Assembly (NCBI RefSeq): GCF_002077945.1
Contig: NZ_LVYD01000044.1
Span: 62,001-126,000 of the forward strand
Direction of reading: 5' to 3'
DNA: 64,000 nucleotides
Source of the DNA: Niastella vici
GTDB lineage: Bacteria > Bacteroidota > Bacteroidia > Chitinophagales > Chitinophagaceae
The notes beneath the pieces were generated by a model. It saw only the letters and a program-made list of their open reading frames with translations. It did not search any database and was not told the origin of the DNA. Each line of letters begins with the position of its first letter. The stretch's first letter is position 1. A program made the position numbers and the translations under genes. Shown piece by piece: positions 34,909 to 43,483 of the stretch.

Positions 34909-36609
34909 TTAAATAGTTGAGATCAGTTGTTTGTTCTGTTGCGCTGTATGCTGTGCGATGTTGAATAAATACATCTTTTCATAATATTCCGCTGCCATCC
35001 TGTTGCTGTCGAAATAAGGGATAATATCCTGCATGCTGTTTTCTATAATAGACAGCCATCTGTCGGGATAATCGTAATACATGGGGATGATCTCTTTTTC
35101 AAGCAGGTCGTATAAGTTATTGGCTTCAATGGCGTCCTGCTCATGGTCCGACAAGCCTGGCGAAGCAGGAGGAATAACAAAACTGTTTATTTTATCTTTT
35201 GCAAATTCCGGAAACCATCCGTCGGGTATGCTCACATTAATGGCGCCATTCATGGCCGCAGCCATACCACTGGTGCCCGAAGCCTCATGCGTAAGGCGCG
35301 GAACGTTCAGCCAAACATCTGCCCCGTTCTTTAATAATTTTGACAGTTTTATTTCATACCCAATCAGCACCGAACAATTTTTGTATAACTTGGTAATATT
35401 TACAATTTTATCAAATATGCCTATCGAGGTGTAGTCCATAGGATAGGGTTTGCCGGCCCAGATGATCTGAACAGGTCTTTCTGTGCTGTTTACAATGCTG
35501 TTGAATCGCTCCATATCGTATAAAAGCAGGTCGGCACGCTTATAACCGGTGAACCGTTTTCCAAAAACAATGGTCAATACCTTTTCATCATAGATCTCTC
35601 CCGTTTGATCGGCTACTTCGTCAAAAAGGTTGATCTTTCCCTGCCGTTTTTTTTGTTGCAAGCCGGTCATATTGTTATTGGCTACCTCTTTATACATCTC
35701 ATGGTTGGCCCAGTAAGTAAAGTTCTGGGCATTGGTGATCGGGATCACGGGGCAAAGATCGTTATATGGTTGCCACATTCTATTGAGCGTTTGAAGATGC
35801 ATTTTAGAAACGCCATTTGCTATACCACATAGCCGTAACGCACTTAAAGTATGGTTCAATGTATGGTCTTCCATTTTAGTGATCATCCGCACTTCTGTAA
35901 CAGGAATGCCGCAAAAGAATCCCATTTTTTCAAGAAGCCGGAAGTCTGTTTCACGGTTCCCGGCTTCCTCAGGGGTATGGTTGGTGAATACTACGCTGCC
36001 TTTTACTTGCTGAATATCTTTAAATTGATCGTACAGGTGAAACAGGAGGGGCACTGCATGTGATTCGTTCAGATGATATATTTCCGGTTTCCAGTTCAGG
36101 TGTTCAAAAAGTTTTGCTCCGCCCACACCCAGCAAAATAGCCGCAGCAATGGTAGTTTCGGGATTGGCATCATATAATTTATGAGAAATGGTTTTGGCCA
36201 GGTAGTCGTTTTCGGGCAGATCTGTACTTAATAAAAAAACAGGCGCGGTCTTAAATACTTCCGGTGGGAGGTAATAAGCCGTTACCCATACATCGTGGCC
36301 AGAGACCGTTATCGTGAATTTAATATCTGTTTTAATTAAAAAGCCGTAAATTTTTTCTTCAAACAGCACATCCATGGTTTGGTCACTTTTTCGTACCTGG
36401 TCATAATAACCATACTTCCATAAAATACCTACCCCAACCATGTTCTGTTTTAATTCAAAGGCACTGCGCATATGTGAGCCCGCCAAAAAGCCCAGGCCGC
36501 CGGCATATAATTTTAATGGCTGATGAATGGCGTATTCCATGCAGAAATAAGCAACCGGCAATGAATAGGCGGTTGCATACTGATAGGGATGACTAAAGGT
36601 GAAGCTCAT
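34909..36609 (-). CDS. Glycogen-phosphorylase-fold (GT35-like) protein lacking the PLP lysine
   Basis: The 566-residue protein resembles the short alpha-glucan phosphorylases: 'VAYFCMEYAIHQPLKLYAGG', 'EIYHLNESHAVPLLFHLYDQ', 'VVFTNHTPEEAGNRE', 'VFGKRFTGYKRADLLLYD' and 'LTHEASGTSGMAAAMNGAIN'. In active phosphorylases the last motif carries the Lys that binds pyridoxal phosphate (SGTSxMK); here the position is Ala450. The remaining catalytic-site motifs are kept, so it may be a PLP-independent transferase, a glucan-binding or regulatory protein, or inactive. It is 25 bp downstream of hsp20 and probably co-transcribed. Confidence 0.8.
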   Translation of the reverse strand: MSFTFSHPYQYATAYSLPVAYFCMEYAIHQPLKLYAGGLGFLAGSHMRSAFELKQNMVGVGILWKYGYYDQVRKSDQTMDVLFEEKIYGFLIKTDIKFTITVSGHDVWVTAYYLPPEVFKTAPVFLLSTDLPENDYLAKTISHKLYDANPETTIAAAILLGVGGAKLFEHLNWKPEIYHLNESHAVPLLFHLYDQFKDIQQVKGSVVFTNHTPEEAGNRETDFRLLEKMGFFCGIPVTEVRMITKMEDHTLNHTLSALRLCGIANGVSKMHLQTLNRMWQPYNDLCPVIPITNAQNFTYWANHEMYKEVANNNMTGLQQKKRQGKINLFDEVADQTGEIYDEKVLTIVFGKRFTGYKRADLLLYDMERFNSIVNSTERPVQIIWAGKPYPMDYTSIGIFDKIVNITKLYKNCSVLIGYEIKLSKLLKNGADVWLNVPRLTHEASGTSGMAAAMNGAINVSIPDGWFPEFAKDKINSFVIPPASPGLSDHEQDAIEANNLYDLLEKEIIPMYYDYPDRWLSIIENSMQDIIPYFDSNRMAAEYYEKMYLFNIAQHTAQQNKQLISTI

Positions 36610-36634
36610 ATGCTATTCTTGTTGTATAACCGGT

Positions 36635-37087
36635 TTAGTATACGATGATAAAGTTTTGATTGTTTTGCATAGGGCAGCTGGTTTTATACACATAAATGTA
36701 CAATACCCCATTTTTGTACTCTGCCGTGCCAAATTCCGTATCGGCATCATGTGGCAGATCGATGTTTCTTGTTATATACTGGTAGCGAAAGCCATGAAGG
36801 TGGTAATGTGCTTCCTCTATTGCGTTGGAAAATTCTTTCCGGGCAACAATTAACAAAGAACAACCCTGGGTCTTTATAAAGAAATTATTATTTTGAAACC
36901 CGGGCACCGGCATTTCAATTTGGTAGTAATCGGGGAATTCGATAATGTTTACCGGAGGTTTGCTGTTTTTTACCTGTATGGGCTCCTGCTCCCGGGTAAA
37001 AACCGGTTGATAGATGCCAGGATATATTGAGGCGCCTGTGTAATGATATTTTGGATTTTTAACCACAGTAATAACTTGTAATTGCAA
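36635..37087 (-). CDS. Hsp20/alpha-crystallin small heat-shock protein
   Basis: The 150-residue product carries an alpha-crystallin domain: 'VNIIEFPDYYQIEMPVPGFQ', 'CSLLIVARKEF', 'YITRNIDLPHDADTEFGTAE' and 'YKNGVLYIYVYKTS', with the G-V-L motif before the last strand. It should act as an ATP-independent holdase in the cytosol. The frame has no early ATG: the TTG at 37087 is the outermost start, and the GTG at 37066 is an attractive alternative because it leaves the same 48-bp distance to the operator as in groEL. It heads an operon with the phosphorylase-fold gene. Confidence 0.85.
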   Translation of the reverse strand: MQLQVITVVKNPKYHYTGASIYPGIYQPVFTREQEPIQVKNSKPPVNIIEFPDYYQIEMPVPGFQNNNFFIKTQGCSLLIVARKEFSNAIEEAHYHLHGFRYQYITRNIDLPHDADTEFGTAEYKNGVLYIYVYKTSCPMQNNQNFIIVY

Positions 37088-37113
37088 GTTACTTTACAAG
37101 CACCCCTGTTTCA

Positions 37114-37149
37114 CTGACCGTGATCAACCACCCATACGATTATAGTCAG
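37114..37149 (-). promoter_or_regulatory. Tandem Crp/Fnr-like operator of hsp20, overlapping the kinase 3' end
   Basis: On the minus strand: CTGAC-TATA-ATCGT, 8 bp, then TTGAT-CACG-GTCAG, with starts 22 bp apart. The left site is identical to that of groEL at 13 of 14 positions. The element covers the last codons and stop of the upstream histidine kinase gene. The block GGTGCTTGTAAAGTAA (37089-37104) matches the groEL block. Confidence 0.65.
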
Positions 37150-38710
37150 CCCAGGCGGGGAAACTGACCGTAAAGGTAGTGCCCTCATTTTCTTTGCTTA
37201 CAAATGTAATGTCACCGTTCAATAACTCCACATATCTTTTTACAATATTTAAACCAAGCCCGGTGCCCTGGATATTGGTTGCGTTGTTTGCCCGGTAAAA
37301 TTTTCCGAACATGTTTTTTTGCTCATTTTCCGGTATGCCGATGCCTTCATCCTTCACCTTGATTGATGCCAGGTTGTTTTCTATTTCAACCGACAAATAA
37401 ATGCTTTTTTGTTCTCCTGAATACTTGATGGCATTGGAAAGAAGATTAAGCAATACATTCCGTAATATCTTTTTATCCTGCACAATATTTCTGTTGCCAT
37501 TAAATGAAAGATATATTACCTGGCCGGTCTTTAACAGGCAGTTCAATTCTTCAATAATTTCAGCAGAAAGCTCATACAGGTTTATTATTTCCGTACTTGC
37601 TTTTACTTTGCCCTGTTCCAGTTTGTCGAGGGAAAGGAAATCATCTAAAATATCGGTGAGGTTTTTAACAGCAGATTTGATGCGTGTTGTATGTTTTTTG
37701 CGGTTCTCTTCCTGTTCCTCTTTGTTATATTTGTCAATAAGTGAAGTGCTGGAAAGTATGGTGCTAAGCGGCGTACGGAATTCATGGGAAGCGATCGACA
37801 AAAACCTTGATTTTAATTCACTCAATTCTTTTTCCCTTTCCAGTGCTTCGGTAAGTTCGAAAGTTCTTTCAATCACTTTTTTTTCCAGGGCTGCAGCTTC
37901 CGATTCAAGAGCCGATTGGCTTTTTCGTAAAGCTTCCTCATCCAGTTTATGCTGGGTTATATCGGTGCTCAGGGTAATTAATTGCCCGGGCTTCAATGAA
38001 TAGAAGCTACGATCGAACCAGCGGCCAATTGTATCGATATATTGCTGGTGTCTTACATGCTCTCCTTTTTCAACTCTGGAAATAATTTTGATCAGGGTGT
38101 CGTCCAGTGGGCCCAAAAACTCACTTCTAAAGTGACCAATTATTTCATTTCGGCCTTTCTGCAGAATGTGTTCGGTAGCCGGGTTTATTTCCAGAAATAG
38201 CAGATCAACGATATGTTCATTTTTATCTTTGATGATCTGCTGAAGCATGAACGATTCCTGGATCCCTTCAAAAATGAAATGGTATTCTTTTTCGCTTTGC
38301 CGGGCCTGTTCTTCGGTTTTTATTCTTTCGATTATATTAGTGACAAAGGCAACTGCGAGCTGCTCGCCGTAAAATTCATAATGCCCCAAACTGATTTCCA
38401 CAGGAAATTGGATCCCGTCTTTTCTACGGGCAAATAAATTCAGCCCATAGCCCATTGACCGTACTTTGGGATTGGCAAAATACCCTTCAACGTGTTTTAC
38501 ATGCTTTTTTCGCAACGCTTCGGGTATCAGTATTTCTACTGGTTGGCCAATAAGTTCCTGGTTTTTATAACCGAAAGTTTTTTCTATACAGGGATTGGCC
38601 AATTGAATAAGACCTTCGCGATCAATTACTACAATACCAACAGTTGCGTATTGAAACAAGGCCTGGAAGCCGGCTTCGCTTTCGAATAATATAGTTTGAG
38701 GATCAGGCAT
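37124..38710 (-). CDS. Soluble PAS-domain sensor histidine kinase
   Basis: The 528 residues show no membrane segment. A first PAS domain (about 14-120: 'ATVGIVVIDREGLIQLANPC', 'FARRKDGIQFPVEISLGHYE') is followed by a second PAS-like domain (about 140-255), a coiled coil, HisKA with 'SIASHEFRTPLSTILSS', and an HATPase domain with the N-box 'LLNLLSNAIKYS', G1 'KDEGIGIP' and G2 'GTGLGLNIV'. It lacks a receiver, so it should phosphorylate a separate response regulator. The only free-standing receiver output protein in the island is the receiver-Crp at 10080, a plausible partner. What the PAS domains sense is not visible. Confidence 0.88.
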   Translation of the reverse strand: MPDPQTILFESEAGFQALFQYATVGIVVIDREGLIQLANPCIEKTFGYKNQELIGQPVEILIPEALRKKHVKHVEGYFANPKVRSMGYGLNLFARRKDGIQFPVEISLGHYEFYGEQLAVAFVTNIIERIKTEEQARQSEKEYHFIFEGIQESFMLQQIIKDKNEHIVDLLFLEINPATEHILQKGRNEIIGHFRSEFLGPLDDTLIKIISRVEKGEHVRHQQYIDTIGRWFDRSFYSLKPGQLITLSTDITQHKLDEEALRKSQSALESEAAALEKKVIERTFELTEALEREKELSELKSRFLSIASHEFRTPLSTILSSTSLIDKYNKEEQEENRKKHTTRIKSAVKNLTDILDDFLSLDKLEQGKVKASTEIINLYELSAEIIEELNCLLKTGQVIYLSFNGNRNIVQDKKILRNVLLNLLSNAIKYSGEQKSIYLSVEIENNLASIKVKDEGIGIPENEQKNMFGKFYRANNATNIQGTGLGLNIVKRYVELLNGDITFVSKENEGTTFTVSFPAWADYNRMGG

Positions 38711-39228
38711 TTGAAAGTCCAGTAAATAGTTTAAAAGATCTTTACTACTGGTACGGGGTGGCTTGAGGGTTTAATATTGGCGCTGCATCTAATATGTATT
38801 TGACATGTTGATAATTATATCGCTACTTCCCAACAGGCCTTTACCCTTTTCAAAGATAGGTAGATTATTGAAATATGCTGTCAGCTTGTTCCCGGGAAGG
38901 TCAGGAAGCGCATTGACGTGAGCCGGCATTTTTTCTATCCTGGCCCATCTCCTCAATTCTGTTCTTATGGAACATTTTAGCAAAATATGCCGTGATTTTT
39001 GAACAATAATACCCTCATATTTGGCCAAAGACACCCTCAACCCCATCTTAGGTTGTTATATTTTTGCATTAGTGAGCAAATCTGGTGGGGTATGAACAAT
39101 TCTTCCCCCGTGTTGCCCGGGTTTGTTTTTGTTCTGAGCCCGCTTATATAAGGTCAGGATTTGAATTTAAACCTGTAATTTACAAACCGCTATATTGTAC
39201 GATTTTGCTTAACGCCATGTGCCTGTTA
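38711..39228 (+). promoter_or_regulatory. Intergenic region with the -7 box of the hybrid regulator
   Basis: This 518-bp divergent region separates the stress island from the polysaccharide locus. TATTTTTG at 39059-39066 fits the Bacteroidota -7 box and lies about 150-160 bp before the regulator start. No tandem Crp/Fnr-like element is present (only TTGAC near 38802). I see no gene here; a minus-strand open frame at 38789-39046 has no recognisable features. Confidence 0.45.
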
Positions 39229-42200
39229 ATGAGAAACCAAATACATAGAGCTGTTGCTGTAGTGAGTATGCTGGTATGCATGTTGTGGCCCACCTTATTA
39301 CAGGCTGAGTCTGTACCACAACTCGTTTTCCTCGATGATGAAAAGGGATTATCAAACAACACGGTACGTAGTATTTTCCAGGACCACAACGGGTTTATCT
39401 GGCTGGGTACATTTGATGGGCTCAACCGGTACGATGGCTACGATTGTAAAGTATACCGCCATAAAATGAACGATGCACATTCCCTGGTGCATAACATTAT
39501 ACTATCTATCACAGAAGACAGTCTGCACAATATCTGGGTTGCTACCAGGAAGGGGGTTAGCCGCCTTTCTCCGCTGTGGGATCAATTCAATTCCATATAC
39601 CTGCGCGGCAACAAAAGCCAGCCACTGAATGCGGTGGTAAAAGACGTACGTGCCGATCGTAGCAATAATATCTTCCTGGCTACCGAGGGCATGGGTTTAT
39701 TAATGTGTGCGCAGGGCGCGTTAGAGGCAGAGCCGGTGCCGCTGGTGCAGGCTGGCAGCACTATTACCGGCTATACCGTAAAAACAGTACGGATGGATGC
39801 AGCCGGAAATATGTGGGCGTTGGTGCAAAAGCACGGACTGGCACGCTATAATTATGCAACCAAACAGCTGGTGTTGGTAAATGCCTCCATACCCGATGCC
39901 GTTTGGCAGGAAACACAGGGCAGCAACCTGGTAATTGCCAATGGCTCATCATTATACGGTTATAATCCTGCCACTCCGGCGCCGGCAGTAATTTTTAACT
40001 ATCAACAGCAGTTTCCGGATGCAGGTGATATTCTTACCTTTTTCATCGATGAAGAAGGCCGTTACTGGATAAGCACTGTATTAGGGAGCCTGCTCGCCTG
40101 GAAGCCGGGAGAGCGGGCTGCTACAGTGCTGTACAGAAAGGATGGCAGCCTGTCATTTAGCAGATTGGGGATACATACTATATATATTGATCACCAGAAC
40201 CGCAAATGGATAGGCACGGCTACCAGTGGGGCTGCGGTGATTGATCCGCACAAAGATCATTTTCAAACAATCACCTGCGAACCCGGCAACAGCAATTCAC
40301 TGGCCGATAAAGTGGTATCCGCCATATACGAGGCCGGCGATGGCTCTATGTATATTGGTACCGATGGCGGGGGCATATCTATATGGAACAGGAATGAAAA
40401 CAGGTTTACTATCCTGAAAAGCCGCCCTGGCGATGTGTATTCTCTTTCAGACGCTGTTATTACAGCTATCAAAGCAGATAATAGGGGCTATATATGGGTA
40501 GCAACTTTTCGCAAGGGCATTAACCGCTATACACCGGCCACGCAAAAGATAGAGCATTATGCTTTGCCGAACCCTGTATATCATACTGATGACAGAATAG
40601 CTTACGCCGTGCTGGAAGATCACAACAAGCAGCTTTGGGTATCTTCCCTGCGCCTGAACAGTGTGTATGGCGCTTTGTATTTCCTGAACCGGGCAACCAA
40701 TAAATTTGAGGCATTTGATGCATCGCTGTCTGATCTGTTCACTCTCTATGAAGATGGCAATGGCGTACTATGGGGTGGTAATCTTAACCAGTTGGTAAAG
40801 ATTGACAGGGTTTCAAAAAAGCATAGCTTTTATAACATCGGCTATGCGGTAAGAAGTATTTATGAAGACAGCCATGGTAACCTGTGGCTGGCTACGGAAG
40901 GTGGTGGTCTGCAATTGTTCGACAGAATGCGCCAGCGGGTTATAGCCCGATATACAACTGCAGAAGGGTTGAGCAGTGATGTGGTGCTGACGATACTGGA
41001 AGATGGCAGCGGACATTTATGGCTAAGCACATTGAACGGACTGGTGCAGTTCGATATTAAAAAACGCGAGAGCCGCAACTTTTACCAGGCCGACGGTTTG
41101 CAAAGCAATCAGTTCCATTATAACAGCGCCCTGAGCTTACGAAACGGTCAGCTGGCTTTCGGGGGTATTAAAGGCCTGAACCTGTTTTACCCTGAAGCGA
41201 TCCGCGGAAACCATACCATGCCACCCTTGCAACTGACAGCTGTTGCAATAAATAACACCCCGGCCCCGGACGACACTACTTTTATAAATCGGGTTTCGAA
41301 TGGTAGCATTGCGGCTATTACTGTACCCTACAATAAGGCGGTACTTGCGTTTAAATATGCGGCATTGGAATACAGTGTACCGGGTAAGATCACTTACGCC
41401 TACTATATGGAAGGGTGGGACCATAATTGGAACTATAACGTTAACATGCGCACCGCCGCTTACACCCACCTCGATGAAGGCCATTATGTGTTCCGGGTAA
41501 AAAGCACCAACGGTGAGGGCGAATGGAACCCACAGCAAATTGCCATTCGCATTACCGTATTGCCACCCTGGTACCGTAGCTGGTTGGCTTACATGCTATA
41601 TGGAATGTGCCTGATTGGGGCTGTATACCTGTTCGTCAGTTATAGAACACGCCAGAACCGCCTGCACTACGAAGTGAAAGCGGCACAACTGCAAGCCATG
41701 GAAGCGCAACTAAAAGCACAAAAGGAAAAAGAGGTACATGAAAAACGGCTCACCTTTTTCACCAACCTTTCGCATGAGTTTCGCACACCGCTCACGCTGA
41801 TCCTGGAGCCCGTAAAGGAAATGATAGTGCAGGAAAAAGAGCCCACGCAAAAGGAAGATCTGCACATGGTTTTTCGCAATGCCCGCCGCCTGTTAAGCCT
41901 GGTAGATCAGTTGCTGCTGTTTCGCAAAGCAGAAACAGCCGCCGACACACTGCACCTGACCCGGCTGAATGCATCAGATCTGTGCAGGGAAGTGTTTTAT
42001 AGTTTTGTTCAACAGGCGCGTATCAAAAAACTGGATTATCGTTTTGAGTGCACGAATGATGATACCGAATTGTGCGCCGACCGCGAGAAACTGGAGATAA
42101 TGCTGTTTAACCTGTTATCCAATGCTATTAAGTTTACACCTGCGGGCGGTATGGTTATATTCAAACTGGCAGCAACAGATACAGAAGTGAACATCCAGGT

Positions 42201-43356
42201 GAATGACAGTGGTGGCGGTATTCCTGCGGGGGTAGGGGATAAATTGTTCAATCCTTTTTATCAGGTCAGGGACTCATTTACTGCAGGAAAAACCGGTTTT
42301 GGTATCGGTCTCTTCCTGGTAAAGCATTTTACAACCCTGCACCATGGAAAAATTAGCTACGAAAGCCGGGTAAACGAGGGAACTGCTTTTTCCCTTACCT
42401 TATTAAAAGGTACCCGCCATCTTGCCGGCTACGAGATCAACTACAGGGAGCAGCCCGCTGCTTCTGTAGCACCACTGCAAATACCAGAACAAACGGTGAT
42501 CCAGGATAAAGGCAACGAACTGTCGACGCTGGTTACCGAGAAACCCACGCTGTTGATCGTGGACGATGATGAAGAACTGCGCAATTATATAAACAAAGTA
42601 TTCAGCAGCGAGTATACGGTGTTACAGGCCATAGACGGACAACAAGGTCTTGCATTGGCGCAACAATATCTGCCTGATTTGATTATCAGTGACATCGCAA
42701 TGGCCGAACTGGGTGGTATTGAGTTGTGCAAACAGGTAAAAGAAAATGCTTCATTATCACATATACCCGTTATTCTGCTAACCGCCAGCACCGCCCCTGA
42801 AACCCGGCTTAAAGGTATTGAGGCGGGGGCCGATGATTATATTACCAAACCATTTGAAAAGGAGCTGCTGAAAGCGCGGGTGTTGAGTTTGCTGAAAAAG
42901 CGTAACTCCTTACAACAATATTTCTATAACAAAATAACCTTACAACAAAACGATGGCAAGGTATCTGAGGAATACCGCGAATTCCTGGATAAATGTATCA
43001 GCATAGTAGAGGAACATCTGTATGATGAAACCTTTTCTGTGAAAACACTCACCACCCAAATGGGAATGAGCCGGTCGAGCCTGTACCGGAAAGTAAACTC
43101 TGTATCGGGCCAGTCAATCATCGGGTTTATCAGGTTTATTCGTTTGCGTAAGGCCGCCGAACTGATGATCAATACAGAGAACAATGTATCGGAAATTGCC
43201 ACCATTACCGGGTTCAATGATATTAAATACTTCCGTGTGCACTTTTCGCAACTATTCGGCATGAATCCTTCAGAGTACATTCGCCGCTTTAGGAAGCCGT
43301 TCCATAACAACCTGCACCTCAATAAGAATATTCGCAAGCCAGAAGAGGGGAATTGA
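39229..43356 (+). CDS. Hybrid two-component system regulator (HTCS) of the polysaccharide locus
   Basis: I start at the ATG at 39229 (1375 residues; ATG 39217 is equally possible), where 'MRNQIHRAVAVVSMLVCML' makes a signal peptide; the extension from 39085 does not fit. Order: about 14 periplasmic propeller repeats ('IWLGTFDGLNRYDGY', 'GLSSDVVLTILEDGSGHLWL'), a Y_Y_Y domain ('YAYYMEGWDHNWNYN'), one membrane helix ('LAYMLYGMCLIGAVYLFVSY'), HisKA with H849 in 'FTNLSHEFRTP', HATPase, a receiver with D1155 in 'LIISDIAM', and a C-terminal AraC helix-turn-helix ('GMNPSEYIRRFR'). Such proteins bind an oligosaccharide in the periplasm and switch on the neighbouring susC/D genes. Confidence 0.93.
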   Translation: MRNQIHRAVAVVSMLVCMLWPTLLQAESVPQLVFLDDEKGLSNNTVRSIFQDHNGFIWLGTFDGLNRYDGYDCKVYRHKMNDAHSLVHNIILSITEDSLHNIWVATRKGVSRLSPLWDQFNSIYLRGNKSQPLNAVVKDVRADRSNNIFLATEGMGLLMCAQGALEAEPVPLVQAGSTITGYTVKTVRMDAAGNMWALVQKHGLARYNYATKQLVLVNASIPDAVWQETQGSNLVIANGSSLYGYNPATPAPAVIFNYQQQFPDAGDILTFFIDEEGRYWISTVLGSLLAWKPGERAATVLYRKDGSLSFSRLGIHTIYIDHQNRKWIGTATSGAAVIDPHKDHFQTITCEPGNSNSLADKVVSAIYEAGDGSMYIGTDGGGISIWNRNENRFTILKSRPGDVYSLSDAVITAIKADNRGYIWVATFRKGINRYTPATQKIEHYALPNPVYHTDDRIAYAVLEDHNKQLWVSSLRLNSVYGALYFLNRATNKFEAFDASLSDLFTLYEDGNGVLWGGNLNQLVKIDRVSKKHSFYNIGYAVRSIYEDSHGNLWLATEGGGLQLFDRMRQRVIARYTTAEGLSSDVVLTILEDGSGHLWLSTLNGLVQFDIKKRESRNFYQADGLQSNQFHYNSALSLRNGQLAFGGIKGLNLFYPEAIRGNHTMPPLQLTAVAINNTPAPDDTTFINRVSNGSIAAITVPYNKAVLAFKYAALEYSVPGKITYAYYMEGWDHNWNYNVNMRTAAYTHLDEGHYVFRVKSTNGEGEWNPQQIAIRITVLPPWYRSWLAYMLYGMCLIGAVYLFVSYRTRQNRLHYEVKAAQLQAMEAQLKAQKEKEVHEKRLTFFTNLSHEFRTPLTLILEPVKEMIVQEKEPTQKEDLHMVFRNARRLLSLVDQLLLFRKAETAADTLHLTRLNASDLCREVFYSFVQQARIKKLDYRFECTNDDTELCADREKLEIMLFNLLSNAIKFTPAGGMVIFKLAATDTEVNIQVNDSGGGIPAGVGDKLFNPFYQVRDSFTAGKTGFGIGLFLVKHFTTLHHGKISYESRVNEGTAFSLTLLKGTRHLAGYEINYREQPAASVAPLQIPEQTVIQDKGNELSTLVTEKPTLLIVDDDEELRNYINKVFSSEYTVLQAIDGQQGLALAQQYLPDLIISDIAMAELGGIELCKQVKENASLSHIPVILLTASTAPETRLKGIEAGADDYITKPFEKELLKARVLSLLKKRNSLQQYFYNKITLQQNDGKVSEEYREFLDKCISIVEEHLYDETFSVKTLTTQMGMSRSSLYRKVNSVSGQSIIGFIRFIRLRKAAELMINTENNVSEIATITGFNDIKYFRVHFSQLFGMNPSEYIRRFRKPFHNNLHLNKNIRKPEEGN

Positions 43357-43413
43357 ACATTTATACCCCTTTTTTTGGATAAAAGCACTACCCTGTTTCC
43401 ATAATTCTGCTTC

Positions 43414-43421
43414 TATTTTTG
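43414..43421 (+). promoter_or_regulatory. -7 box and leader of the susC operon
   Basis: TATTTTTG fits the Bacteroidota -7 consensus, 63 bp before the ATG at 43484. Fifteen bases after it lies ACGATTGCGA (43437-43446), and TTCATTC occurs at 43458 and 43462. The same motifs at the same spacing precede the GH2 gene. Confidence 0.55.
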
Positions 43422-43483
43422 GGTCGTTCAACCATTACGATTGCGATGTTATTCGCTTTCATTCATTCTTTAACAATTGCTGT

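Noticed and set aside
38789-39046. Minus-strand open frame of 85 codons in the intergenic region before the hybrid regulator
   Set aside because: No signal peptide, domain or ribosome-binding context that I can support, and it overlaps the approach to the regulator's promoter box.
39085-39228. N-terminal extension of the hybrid regulator
   Set aside because: It places 44-48 unrelated residues before a clear signal peptide; the ATGs at 39217 or 39229 fit better.
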